Origin: Cryptomeria japonica
Lineage: Eukaryota; Streptophyta; Pinopsida; Cupressales; Cupressaceae
NCBI RefSeq assembly: GCF_030272615.1
Contig: NC_081405.1
Span: forward strand, 569,343,095 to 569,407,094
Direction of reading: 5' to 3'
Length of the DNA stretch: 64,000 bases
The notes below the pieces were generated by a model. It was given only the letters and a program-made list of their open reading frames with translations, had not been told where the DNA came from and searched no databases. A program made the translations under genes and the position numbers. Of this stretch, positions 48,407 through 60,639 are shown piece after piece; position 1 is the first letter of the stretch; every line of letters begins with the position of its first letter.

Positions 48407-48670
48407 CTAAAAATCTACTAGATAATCCCAGTTATCAATAGTGACTATGACATCTTCCAAAGCACCTTCAGGTTTAGTAGTAGACTGATCTTCTAATTGA
48501 AGTACAGTTGTTGTTGGTTGAGCTTTAGTCATGCCTAACATCTTTATTGTATCTACAGTGATAACATTTATGATTGCTCCCAAATCAATTAACACATTAG
48601 GTATCTCAATTTCCCCTATGCTCAAGGTAATCACGGGACTCCCAGGATCACAATATTTTTGAGGAAGCAA
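48407..48670 (-). pseudogene. J aspartic protease
   Basis: An 87-residue stretch with VLIDLGAIINVI, the active-site form common in Tat/Athila proteases (usually DLGASIN), followed by a flap-like region and VTIDNWDYLVDF. Flanking frames (47918-48148 and 48700-49040) are spacers with stops. Confidence 0.75.
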
Positions 48671-49039
48671 CCTTCTTGACAGAACATCATTAAGTTTAGT
48701 TCCTACCTATATTGTGGGTGGAAATTTATGTTTCCTTCCACATGTCTTTACACAGAGTGACTTAATAAGTTGATTTATTTTGGGAATATCCTTGATAGTT
48801 TGCAACAAAGGAATTTCTATGTTAATTATTTTCAACTCTCGAAGAAGTGGTGAATCTACCATGTTGATATGATTAGATCAAGAGGAATCAGGAGCTTTCT
48901 ATGGTATGTCCAAACATTTTGGATATGGGGTTTCACTAGTCATTTCCTTTTCTTTATCAGATGTATGTTCCTCTATCTTTGTTTTCTCTGTGTTTTCATT
49001 CACCTTGGTATCATATTTTGATAGAACATTATGATTCCT

Positions 49040-49990
49040 TAATTGAATATTATTAACTTCTATCACGTTCAAACCAAGGGCATTGATATTAGTATTGAAT
49101 ATTTATTGAGGATGATTATTGTTGGGATTTGGAACTAGTTGTGCTGGAATCTGAGGTTGATTCACCTACTCATTAGCAATATCTGTACTAGTGATAAGAG
49201 GTTGCGGTTGTCCCCAAGGTCACTTTGGGCCTTGATTTTGTTGCCATGAAGGTTGATTCTACTACCACTGTGGTTGATTTTGCTGCTAGGATTGGTTCCA
49301 TTGTGGTTGATTCCATTGTTGACTAGCCCACTCTAGAGGTCCCCAAGATGTAGGAGGTGGTTGCATTGTAAAGGGAGGGGTCCATTGATTATAATTCTAG
49401 TTATTCCTAGGACCGGATTGTCCTGAATCAAAATTAAATCTTATATTCTATGATCTCTAACCAACATAATTAAGCTCTTATTCAATTATTGGGGGTTTCT
49501 TCAAATGATTCTTACTCTCTAGTAATAGATTGTAAGAGCTTGTTGCATGATTCTTTTCACAAATTTCATAGAGATCAACCTGATTCAATGGGAATTCCCT
49601 TAAAACATGTTTTCCCCTACACTTTGAACAATAGATGGCCAAAGGTTTAGTGCTTTGTTTATCTACCCGAGTATTAAGATGGAGGAGTATATTAGTTTTC
49701 AAGTTTGCTAACTCTTCCATTACCTGTGACACATCAGGTCCTAAAGATTTGTTTCTTATAGAACCTCTAGTCCCTACTCTCATCCTAGAGTACTTTCTGC
49801 AAATATCAATAATTTCATCTAGAGGGATTTTATTAATATCCCTATTACCCATTAAGTTTAAAGCTTCTTTTGATTCATCATCAGTTCCTCGTAAGAAAAT
49901 TGTTCAACTCATGTCATCATTGAGTCCTTCAACACACCTTTTGTATACTTTGGTTGGATCATGCTCCTTCTAGAGCTACTAGGAGCTCTC
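49040..49990 (-). pseudogene. J gag C-terminal part
   Basis: 49478-49852 holds a zinc-finger-like segment (CSKCRGKHVLREF, then YEICEKNHATSSY) in which two Cys positions are altered compared with the usual double motif of this group. Downstream (49190-49440) a Trp/Asn/Gln/Pro-rich region with repeated WNQPQ units follows, broken by stops. A gag-core segment lies near 49850-49990. The N-terminal gag was not recognised. Confidence 0.65.
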
Positions 49991-52900
49991 TCTTGTGATT
50001 GAGTTTTAAGACTAAAAGACACTTTATTAACATAAATTAACAAAACCAACTATCCTAGGAAGAATTCAGACTTGGTATCAAGAGTTCGAAGTGAACAAAG
50101 TTAAGATTTAACCATGGAATTATCTAATCAAAATATTGTACAATATCTAATTTCCTATGAATTCAAATCTATAACTAAATTCTAAAAAGTGAACCTATTT
50201 TACGCTTGCAAGAAATGAAACCTATATTATGAGCATGAGAAATAAAACCTAGTTTAATAAACATGAAAGCAACTAAATTCCATGATTTAATCTAACATTG
50301 TTTTTGCTCTTTTCTTAATTCTAAATTCATCATCTTGATAACTATTTTGGAAACATAATGCATTTACTAAAAAGTAATTAAACAAACATGAAAACTGAAA
50401 CTTCTTAACATTCATCTACCAAAACATTATTTACATGAGGAATGGATAACTATAACTTTTGTAATCAGATTCCTAGTTACTCATAATTCTTCATCATGTA
50501 AACTAAATATAATGAAATCAACTTTAATGAATTGAACTGAAAATGCAAAAGAAATAATGCAAGGATCACCTCCCTTTGGTCAAGTGGGCCCTGCTCTTCC
50601 TTTGGTGGGATCCAAATACAAGAATTATTAGATCAACTTTTGATTTTCATTAAAGTATACTTCCAGGAGGAAGTAAAATAGACTACAAAATATGAGACTC
50701 TACTGCTGGCTAACTTACTAAATTGTTGCCTATTTCTAACTAGCTTCCTTGAAGAAAGCAAGGGGATATTTAAATATATATCCTTTATTCAAATTCAAAC
50801 TAAGGTTGCTCACTTAAAGCAGAATAATGATTGCAAAACAAAACTGAAGAATACTTAACATGAAATTAAACAATGCTAGAGAGAAGTTAAAGTTCTCAGA
50901 GAAAGTTGAGAAACTATGTTTAGAGAAGATCAAGGGGATCTTCTATTTGGAACAATCAAGGGTTATCATCAATTTTGTGGCAACTGAATTGGACTAGCCT
51001 GCTTGTTAACTTAAAACACATTCAAAAATGTATTTATGAAGATAAAACAAAACATATTGATATTACTATGATCATTTAACCATCCATTCATGTATATAAG
51101 TAGAGAGTACAACATTTAATCAAAAGATACTTATTTATAATATTTTCCCTCATAAGTAGCATATAATAGCAGAAAAGAGTAAACATGCATGCATTTAAGT
51201 ATGCCACTAGACATATTAGTACATAAAACATTAAAAGTTTAAGTATAAAGTATAATTAAAAGTTTCATGATGATGCAATCATCAATTATCAACATCTTTA
51301 TAACAGACCTCAAGAACACTAACTATAATGACTTTCAACCTTGAAGAATTACTTGTAGGCCTCCAAACCACAAACCATTTGAATTGAGGACACACACCAA
51401 TGTCTCAGACATACCTCCAAATTCACAGATCAAGATATTACAATGCGAGATAATGTAGATCTAATTTCCAACACTGTGTCACCACTAAATAACTGAAAAA
51501 CCAATCACAACAAAAATACCCATAACTCAATCAAATCTCCATGTGGACCTCTAACACTTGAACTGAATCAACTAAAGACAACTCTCTACAAACCCTTTAA
51601 TCCACAAACTTTGAACCTCATCATGTTGAACAAATTAAGTCATTGAACTTCACTGCATCATTGTGTCAAACGGAGAAATATGTTGACATCAATGACACCA
51701 CATCTCTCAAATAACTCTCAAGCACATATTTGCAACATACTTTCAACAATAGTTTCTAAATAAAGTGTATTTCTATGTAGTGATTCTTGATCTTCTAGAG
51801 GTGATTTCTGTAATGTGTACTCATAAGGAGCTTGTATTAGTATCAAATAAGTTCTCATGACATCATGTATTGGCCTCATGTTGCTTCTCTATGACTAGAA
51901 TATTTGTAAATAATATCAACTGGAAAAATACTATTAAGATATATTAGTATATATAGATTAGGATAAAAATAATCTAGTTAGACTAGACCCATAGATGAGC
52001 CTAATGGCCATGGGTTGGCCTTATAAGTCAAAACCATACTTATTTGGTTGAATCATGAGGGACTTAAAAGGATAAAAATATATTCTATAATTTGATTTAG
52101 AAAATTTAATAATAGTTAAAAAATTCAAAAAATTGACAAAAATACAAAAATTAACAATAAAATATATAGTTAAAACCATCTAGATCCTTCTCAACTTGAT
52201 ATGGACCTATTTTACATGACTCTAATCATATGGACATTGCATTCTAATGGACCAATTCTTTACATGATTAAATGCTTAGCTCACTTGGAAATTTCATGTA
52301 TTATTTTCCCCTCTTCTCCAATTTCTTCTATTTTTTTAGTTGTAACTAGCTATAGGGTACATATCCTTTTGGTAATGTTCTCTTGTTGAGTTTCGCAAAA
52401 AAATATATTTTCTTATACATAGATTCGTTCATTAAAACTAGAGGGATATGTGTTCATACCTCACACACCTTTTTAACTTATGATTGGTTAGTGCAAAAGT
52501 TATTACAATGTTTCTTATGGGTATAATTTCTTCAACTTTATTTCATCTTCTTTGAACACTTTTCATTATTGAAAGTGAAGTTTTCTTTATATTATAGCTG
52601 GTTGCATTACAAGAGCTTCTAAAAGAATTTTTTTTCTATATTTATAGGTTCTTATGGATAGTGTAGGGTAATGAATGAACCTACATGATAACATCCTACA
52701 AGGTTCATCACTGTATAGAAACCTCTTACAATATCCATTTATGTCTAGACATATTTACTTTTCATAGATGTTTATGATTGTAACATACTTGAAGATACAA
52801 AGATTATTTTAGGATTCACATACAAGTAAAAGTGGAGGAAAAAGATAAATATAAAATCTAAACACATATGTTATTTGACATTTTTTTTGTACCTATTTTA

Positions 52901-53333
52901 AGGGATTGATTTAATATATTAACATTAATTATAAGATGATGCAATTTAAAGCAAAATTAAGCTCCTTCCTTCTTTCTATTTACTTATTGATTTACTTACA
53001 TTGCAATACATTTATATTCCACTTATCTATAGATTCATACATTCTTACGTATTCATTAAAATCATTCATGGATTATAGCTATCCCAATAAATGTACTAGT
53101 CACCACGATATTATTGATTGTATATCTCAAGTCATAGAATATACTCTAAAAAGTTTAAGTCTTTCTTGATTCCTACCTATTTGCCTTTCTACCTAATACT
53201 AACGTACTATGAGCTTGAACAACTTTTTTGTTATTTCTTATATTGAAATCCGTTTGATTGGATTTATATCCTATTTATTAACAATTGAATTAAATGAACA
53301 TGTAATATTAATTGAATGGGCATGTTGATGCAG
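49991..53333. other. AT-rich DNA without recognisable features
   Basis: No protein similarity was recognised on either strand. It may include the 5' untranslated part and 5' LTR of J and intron sequence of the RING gene that ends at 53632, but neither boundary can be placed. The short open frames at 52201 and 52936 look random. Confidence 0.5.
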
Positions 53334-53632
53334 GACTTTCATGCCCTATTTGTAAGGAGAATTTCCAAGTGGGAAGTGAGGTTTGTAAGATGCCCTGTCA
53401 TGAATGTCACTTATTCCACTCTCATTGTATTAAGTCATGGCTGGAAGAGAATAGCACTTGTCCAACCTGTAGGACTGAAGTGGAATCAATAAATTCGCGT
53501 CAACAGAGAAATCGAAGTTCAGAGAGTTCAGAAAGGCAAGATGAAGATGAAAGAAATTCAAGGTCTCCTCCAGCAGAGAATAATAATCGTAGATCACTTT
53601 CACGTTCTCCCCAGCGGAGGCCAATATTCTGA
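53334..53632 (+). CDS. Terminal exon of a RING-H2 zinc-finger protein (probable E3 ubiquitin ligase)
   Basis: Starts after an apparent splice acceptor (GATGCAG, AG at 53332-53333) because the upstream frame has no ATG. It reads G-LSCPICKENF, a C-x2-C pair, then MPCHECHLFHSHCIKSWLEE and CPTCR, giving a complete RING-H2 set of ligands. The spacing between the third ligand and the first His is PCHECH, two residues longer than the commonest form. The tail is polar (Ser, Arg, Glu, Asn) and ends RRPIF with TGA at 53630-53632. RING-H2 proteins bind ubiquitin-conjugating enzymes and transfer ubiquitin. Upstream exons are not seen, so it may be a gene end or an isolated exon. The copy at 57306 shares the acceptor context. 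Confidence 0.72.
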
Positions 53633-53633
53633 T

Positions 53634-55089
53634 TTTTTAAATTAGAATTTTTTTAAATCTAGATTTAAAAATATAATTGTTAGAATTTAGTCTTATTTTA
53701 GAATATGAAATTGTTTGCATGCAAACCATAATAGAAGTTTCTTTTAAATATAGATTTAAAAACATAATTTTTAAAATCAGAAGTTTCTTTTAAATCTAGA
53801 CTTTAAATGTATTTTTTTTCATTTAATAAATAATAAGAAGAAGTTGCTAATTTCTTTTTTGCATTTAATAAATAATAATAGAAAGTTTCTTTTTAATTTA
53901 GATTTTACCCTTTAACTTCTTTTTTAAAGTATCTATTGACACATGTATAAGAAAGATGGGTAGGTGCCATTGTAAATTACATTTCTCTGCATACTAATTT
54001 GAAAATAAATTTGTGAAATTACATAATATTTTTTATAATATCAAGTAGTTTATTATTATTAATATTTAAATTGTATTTTTTCATTTAAATAAAGAATGAT
54101 TTTAGTTTTTGTTAGTTATAAATTTATAATTAAAAATTTGAATGGAAACATTTCATTTGAGTGAGATAAAAATCAAATATATATTTAGCATAAAAGTATA
54201 AGATTTTAAAAAGCTTTTACATTTTATATAGAGAATATTATATAAAAAAAAAATTGTCTATCTATAAATGCAAGAAATTGATTTAGTTTTTTGGTTAAAC
54301 TAAGGGAGCTTTTTTTTATTGAAAATTTAGATTTTGAATCTAGCTTTCAAATATATAATTTATATTTTCACATGAGTATTATGATGAAGTTTGATTATGA
54401 TATAGATTTTTTATAACTATAGAAAGAAATGAAATTATATATTTGAAAACTAGATATTGTCATCTATAAAGAGTCTTTATTTTGTATTATTTTAAAAAAA
54501 AAGAGTCATTAGTTCTATTGGGAAAGACAAGTTTCCTTTTTTTTTCCTCATATAATATTGGAATTAATTGTTGAATTCCATTAGTCTTAAAAAAACACTA
54601 CAACAAAAATACCTAACTCATATAGAGAAAATAATAATTTATTTGCTATACAATGTTGAGAAATAAATTGATCCAAAGAAGAAAATAAACATGCTTCTAA
54701 ACGAATGCCTAAATGATGTAAATCCAAGAAAACATACTTATGATTATTTTAAAAAATATATAGAAGAGCTATAAATCATTAAAGTCACAACCTAATTTAT
54801 GTTAGGTTATAAATTAAATACAAAATGACAAGGCTTCTAAATAAGAAATAATAACTCAACCATTTTTAACTAGACAATTTTTACTAATATATTTTTACTA
54901 TTTTAATAATTAATTTTACTACAGAGAAAATGGACATAGATATTATTGTAAAATATTTATTGCGTAGAACTATAAATTGAACTTGTGTAAGTGAAAAAAA
55001 TATTAAATTGAAATAGTTGACATTTATGAAGCTTAAATTTTAATTTTATGGTTATTGTACCATAAATGTTCAATCCCTTTTGGAATGTA
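53634..55089. other. AT-rich DNA without recognisable features
   Basis: Very AT-rich, with short dispersed similarities to itself (for example TTTCTTTTAAATCTAGATTT near 53640-53800). Part may be the 3' untranslated region of the RING exon. No genes were recognised. Confidence 0.5.
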
Positions 55090-56071
55090 ATATTAAAATA
55101 TCCTTGAAATTCTCTCTATTCCGTTTGTCACGTATCTACTTGATGGATTGAGCTTTTCTACAAAGAAAAAGAGTTTGGAGCCAAATAATTGCTCTTCCTT
55201 CCACCAATTCTCCGTCTTATTGAAAAAATATATGTCTCACATCCATATATTTTCAAATTTGAAGGGGTAACATACTAGTTTCCTATCCCCTTATATATCA
55301 TTAACTAAATTGGGAAATGATCAGACTGAGAACATGGCATGATAACATACTAGTTTCCTATCCCTTTATATATCATTAACTAAATTGGGAAATGATCAAA
55401 CTGAGAACATGGCATGATAGAGGCTTTAAGACCAAAGGTAAAGGTAGAAAACTCCCCTTGGAAGAAAAACCTATTCAACTTTTTAGCAATATGACTGAAT
55501 CCTTGATGCCTATTGTTCCAACAATATATACCCTTTCCTAATTCAATTCTAACAAGTTGTTTCTATTTATCCATCCCTTAAAAGTCTAACTGTGATTGAT
55601 TGATTCTCTTTATTCCATTTGTTTTATTTCCCAAATAGAGTATAGCATTGAAATCCCCTCTAATAATATTGTGAGGAGAAGGATAGACATAAAGGAAAAT
55701 TTCCAACTCCTCCCATACTTCCTTCTTTATGATTTTGGAGACTGGCTTGTATACATTCACTAATGTGAAACTTAGGTTGAAGGACAAGCTTTTGATTCTC
55801 CCTGCAATCCAATTCTTCTAATCTATCATTTTATCAAAGTAAACCTCATTGGTTTCCAAAGAATTGCAAGCCCCCTTGAGGCTCCTTCTGATTGGACCCA
55901 TGCTGATTTTTAATTACCATGTTTCTTGAGGAGAAGGTTCCTTTCATCATCGGTTAATTTAATCTCTTATAGAAAAATGATGTCTTCTTTTGATGCAAAG
56001 ATCTAATGCTTAACCAAGCTTTTCTTGTTAGGGGTATTTAAGCCCCTAACATTCCACGTTAGGAGAATCAT
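55090..56071 (-). pseudogene. K apurinic-type endonuclease domain
   Basis: Starts MILLTWNVRGLN, the standard first motif of plant LINE endonucleases (Asn ligand). The second motif has a stop where QE is expected (FL*EIK). The unbroken stretch 55578-55787 contains IIRGDFNAIL with the catalytic Asp and Asn. The fourth motif (SDHFPI) occurs twice because of a 75-base duplication. Frameshifts follow. Confidence 0.8.
55270..55419. repeat. Tandem duplication of a 75 bp unit in LINE K
   Basis: Two adjacent copies (55270-55344 and 55345-55419) differ at two positions, both transitions. The unit length is a multiple of three and covers the SDHFPI endonuclease motif. Confidence 0.9.
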
Positions 56072-56156
56072 GACCCTTAGGGAAGGGTGATGCCCTTCCC
56101 TAGTTTCAAAAGTGTTGTAATTTTGGTTTGATCCTCTGCCTCTCCATCTTTAGATC

Positions 56157-56462
56157 TTAGCTCCACAAGGATTTTCTACCTTTCCTCTTTCCTGATGTCA
56201 TCCCACAATTTGGTTTTCTTCTATTAGCTATATTTTGGAAAAGACCTCCTCTCATGTTTTCTTCCCCTTCTTCCATCTCCTCTTGAAGCTCCTTGACACC
56301 AAACAAAGCTTCATGGTTTGCTTCTTCCAATTCATCTAAATCCATAATTTGTGTAACCACTTTCAATTTCTCCTTAGTAGTTTCCTCATCTTCTTGTTGT
56401 AGGGTTTGTGAAATTTCTAGGATTTCATTTAGCGCTTCTAATTCGAAGTATGTTGATTTCAT
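56157..56462 (-). pseudogene. K ORF1 C-terminal part (tentative)
   Basis: A 101-residue Glu-rich segment ending 86 bases upstream of the endonuclease start, at the place expected for the end of ORF1. No zinc knuckle or known domain can be named. Upstream sequence to about 56940 contains Lys/Glu-rich pieces in shifting frames. Confidence 0.45.
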
Positions 56463-57305
56463 GTAATTCTCTCCTTTGTCTTGAATGCCCTCAATTTCTT
56501 CATTGTTTTTTTTCCTTCTTGTTCTATTTTATCCTCCTTTTGAGTAGACTCATGAGCAAATTTCTTGATTTTCTCTTTGCTTTCCTTTTTGTTTCCTCCA
56601 TTGTCTAAATTATGTTGGTTAAGCTCTTCTCACTTAACTACCAATATTCTATCTATTTCCTTTCAAATGGCTTCAACTTCATTTTTAAGAAAGGTAAGCC
56701 CTTCCTCACTTAATCTATCAACGTCCCTGTTCATCTCTTATTGGTTCTCGTTTATGGTATTCAGCATTTTATCCTTCCCTGGATCGAATTCTATTGGTTT
56801 CACTTCTATCCATTCTCCTTCTTCTAGATCCAAGTTCCTAGGGTTAGATTGCAAATTTTGATCTCCTTCTATGCTTTCTCTTTCTAGGTCCAGGGAGAGA
56901 ACCATCTCTTAAATGTTTCCTTCATGTCTTCACTGTTCTTTAAATGATAGTAAAATTAAGTAATAATTATGATTAAAACTATTTAAAAATTTAATTAAAT
57001 ACTAAAAAATAATAGCGGCCACTACCTCACATTTATTAAATTTATTTTCCACAAGAAAATGACACAAATAGTGAGCCAACACAATGTGACGGTTAATGTA
57101 TACTCTGATATATTTGGTGAAAGAAGAAGAATTTTTCTTAATTCGTCTTAACTTCTTAGCACGGAAAATTAATTTCTTTCAAATCTCGAGAACCAGTTAA
57201 GTTTCAAACGAACAGACCAAAACCTACATCAGAAAAATTGCTTGCGATGGCGGAGGATCGAACTAATGTTGATTTCTCTCTACCCACCCACTCATTTCAC
57301 ATGCT

Positions 57306-57377
57306 GATGTTGACGTAGGCCTTTCATGCCCGATTTGCATGGAGAATTTCCATGCGAATCAACAAGTTCAAGTTTAA
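57306..57377 (+). pseudogene. Truncated copy of the RING-H2 exon
   Basis: DVDVGLSCPICMENF matches HVDAGLSCPICKENF of the exon at 53334, including the splice-acceptor context (GTAG before GC CTT TCA). It runs into TAA at 57375-57377 before the remaining zinc ligands. The related tail (SPPAENN against SPMLENV) may continue in decayed form to about 57445. Confidence 0.7.
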
Positions 57378-57445
57378 CTAAATTCACAGAATTCAGAGAT
57401 GCAAGTTCAAAAAAATTCGAAGTCTCCTATGCTAGAGAATGTTGA

Positions 57446-60400
57446 ATATTTATCTTCTATCTATAGGAGTTGTTGCTTATTACCATCTCTTTCCGACATC
57501 ATATTTTGAATTCTTAAATGTTTGCCGTTTTATTAGTTCCTGCCCAGCATGGAACTATAGCGGAAGGCATATGCGCTAAACAGTGTTTAAACTGAGTTTT
57601 CCCAGCCAATCACAATTCACTATTATTTGAGGATTTCTCCCTTATGCAATGTTATTACAGAAAATTGATCAACATTTAACAATTAACTGTCAAAAATCAA
57701 ACTTAGTGGGTTATGATTGGATGATACTGACTAATCACAGCGACAAAGCCTCCAAAACATCAGCTGCGAGCTTGGTAGGACAGACTTCAAAGATTTCGGA
57801 GGCAACTTTAAGTATCTGTTCTCCACATCTCAAAAGTACATTTGAGTATAAGGCAGAAGAAGCTTTCCCCTATCTGTTGTGAGAACCATGATCATTAAAG
57901 AAACTCTACAATTCAGTTGGTCATTGTAATGCACCGCGTCATCATTAGTTGAAAATGCCCACTCTGTTTGGCCTAATAATCAGTTGTGAGAAACATGATC
58001 ATGAAAGGAAAGTTCAGAATTTGGTTGGTCATTGTACAAAGGAATCACGATCTTCCATGAAATCCTGCCCAAATATTGTCTGATGAAACCCACATTGTTA
58101 GTAGATAAAAAACCATTAGTATGGAGACTGTATATTATTGTACTTTTCCTTCAAGGAGACAAATATGTGCAATTGCAGTTGGGCACAGTTCAATAGCAAC
58201 TCTTCCAGAAAATTTTGTAGGGGATCGATCAAGAACAAGAACAAGATTAGCAGATGAAATAGAATCAAAAAATAGATGAATGAAAAATAAAAGATGCACA
58301 CAAATACACATACTAAATAGATAAGTGTGCACTAAGAACTAAAATTATAAAATGTTAAAACATATAAATAAAAAAATATCAAACTACGATCCTAGGGAAA
58401 GGCCACTCATAAACCTAATGGCATCAAGGATGACATTGTAATCCTAGATGAACAGCTAAATGATATGGTCCAAATTCTTAGAAAAATGCAAGTTTCTATT
58501 TATGATTTTTTATTGTTTTTCTGTTTTTCACTCATATGGACTATACAAGAATGTTTATACATATCAAGTATGTTGAAAATTTATGAAAGAGACAATACTA
58601 ACTAGAATTTTTAATGGAGAGCCCACCTTAGTTATTCACCTTGTGGGTATTCAAGAAATACACATATGGGATGAAATGTTAGATATAATATTCAAACTTA
58701 TCAATAATACTAATTTTAATTATATAAGAACATCTTATAGAAAAATATAAGTGACAAAAAGAAAAGATGCCATAAATGCAATCTTGGGAGAAATCGATTG
58801 GGAGTTAAAAATAAAGAGGGTTTATTTAGCTAAATATATGGATTAATGAAAAAGTAAAGTGGGTTTGAAATAAATGTGGAGATAGAAATGAAGTTGAGTA
58901 TTTTAGTGTCTATAAATGAAATTATGGAAAAGGGAATAGAACAGATCAACACAAATACAGAAAATAAAAAAATTAAATTCATACAATTAATGTAATAAAG
59001 ATATGAAAGGGATTTTACGATTAGGTTAAGTATTATAAGGGGAAAAGGAGGAAAAACCCAAGGTGAGACTTTTTATAGAGAAAAAGGGAACAACAAGAGA
59101 TAGATGATAATAGTGAATATAAATAGCATCAAAAGAATACGAATCATAAGTAAAAATTAAGGGGATTAATATATAATAAGGAAAAAAATGAACTTTTGAC
59201 ATGTGAATGATAAGGAAATAGTAAAGGAAAATAATAATAATAATTGTGGCAGGATTATTTATGGATTTCAAAAGGAGATAATGATGGCTCATCAATGATG
59301 TATTAGAAATAATTGTTATCAATCAAATATTTTTGTTTTCACTATGTGTTCATGTGTAAGTAGCTATCGGATTATCAAACAAGATGAAACTTTTTTTTCA
59401 AGTGCTTATTGAGTCTCACAATTTGGAGGGTATGTTGTGGAAGCAAGGGGTGATGCAATATTCACAATTCATGAGATATTGGTTTTTAAAAGAGTTAAGT
59501 ATAGTCTTTATCTATTTATTGAGATGATATGTTTGTATGGTTGTCACTTGCACTAGCCTTCTAGGATTTTGCACTAATGAAGGTGTCAAGTTGAGGTAAC
59601 TTAGGTACCTAATAAGATATGAAGATAATTTAATGAGGATATTCTCTTCTATTTTTCTATCATATTTCATTTGGAGAATGTTGTACACTTGGTTGAATAC
59701 ATGTTTCATGTGTCTTATAGCTTTGTGTTATCTTGTAGTTGACCTATATCCTCTTTATCAATAAAAATGAATAGTTATACATTATTTATGACATTTTTAA
59801 GCATGGGAAATTAAGGAGATAGAGTATGAATCATCATCCACCAAGTCCATCAAAGAATAAAATACGATAAAAACAAAACAATAAGATTAGATTGAGATAA
59901 CATGGAATATTTAATGTAGATTTTAATTTATATGACCATAGAGTGCCAAAATTTTATGTTGTTTTTATATAATTGAGTGTAGCTATTGAAACAAGTTTGG
60001 ATTTGGTGTTTAAATATTTAGATATATCTGATAGTTATCTATTAGTCTAATCTAGTTGTAATCATGTGTTTATGTACTAGTATTTGAGAAGGTCATGTAA
60101 TAAATGAGGTTTACAAACTTGTTGAGTTTTTAACTTAGAAACCTCTTAAAATATGGGATGGTCTCATAGAGTATGGCCTCTAAAAGTTGAGACCAAATTC
60201 TAGAGATGACTACTTTTATTGGAGTTTCAGCTGGGAATATAATAAATCAACAACTAGTGTAACCCCATGAATTTGATAGATTTGACAATTCTAGAGCTTG
60301 ACAAGCCAATATGAATCATTGATCTTACTTTAGTTATAAAATAAAAGCGAGTCATGGACATAGGAAAAATCAATTTTTTGACTTTAGGAAACATTTAGGA

Positions 60401-60639
60401 GCTCAATTTGATCAATAGCCAAGGAATATGGAGAGTAAATGCATGACCTAGAACCCTCAATGTTATGATGAATATGTTGTTGATAATTACAATTAAACAC
60501 AAAAAATACAAGCACAAGGGTTTAGGGTTCAAGGACATAAGCATACAAAGAGTCAAGACCTAGTGTTTACTCGTGCAACATAAATTGAGGCCTTAAGGAG
60601 GACAAAATGCCAATTTTTTTTATGATTCTACCAATTTCT
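57446..60639. other. AT-rich DNA without recognisable features
   Basis: No protein or repeat family was recognised. A plus-strand open frame at 57649-57882 (77 codons) has no recognisable motif and no coding signal that I can support. Confidence 0.45.

Larger units (their letters stand above)
44806..49990 (-). mobile_element. Element J: decayed Ty3/gypsy element of Tat/Athila type, coding part
   Basis: On the minus strand from right to left: gag tail, protease, RT, RNase H, integrase and a C-terminal tail, the Ty3 order. The RT and protease style (FSFLDGFSGYNQI, LIDLGA) matches the plant Tat/Athila group without a chromodomain. LTRs were not recognised on either side. The final part (44950-45110) is a fourfold imperfect repeat of about 53 bases encoding a Lys-rich repeat. 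Confidence 0.8.
55090..56940 (-). mobile_element. Element K: LINE fragment, ORF1 end and endonuclease
   Basis: A minus-strand non-LTR retrotransposon piece. Right to left: an acidic, coiled ORF1-like part (about 56157-56940), then an endonuclease domain starting at ATG 56069-56071, and its end near 55090 (pattern like SDHFPI, then NWWKEEQLFGSK in another frame). No reverse transcriptase is visible to the left. The element is truncated and full of stops. Confidence 0.8.

Noticed and set aside
50065-50085. A plus-strand TTGGTATCAAGAG, like a methionine-tRNA primer site
   Set aside because: No LTR end precedes it and the nearest element J is on the minus strand, so it is probably chance.
57649-57882. 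Plus-strand open frame of 77 codons starting with ATG
   Set aside because: Ser/Thr/Lys-rich with no motif; not supported as a gene.
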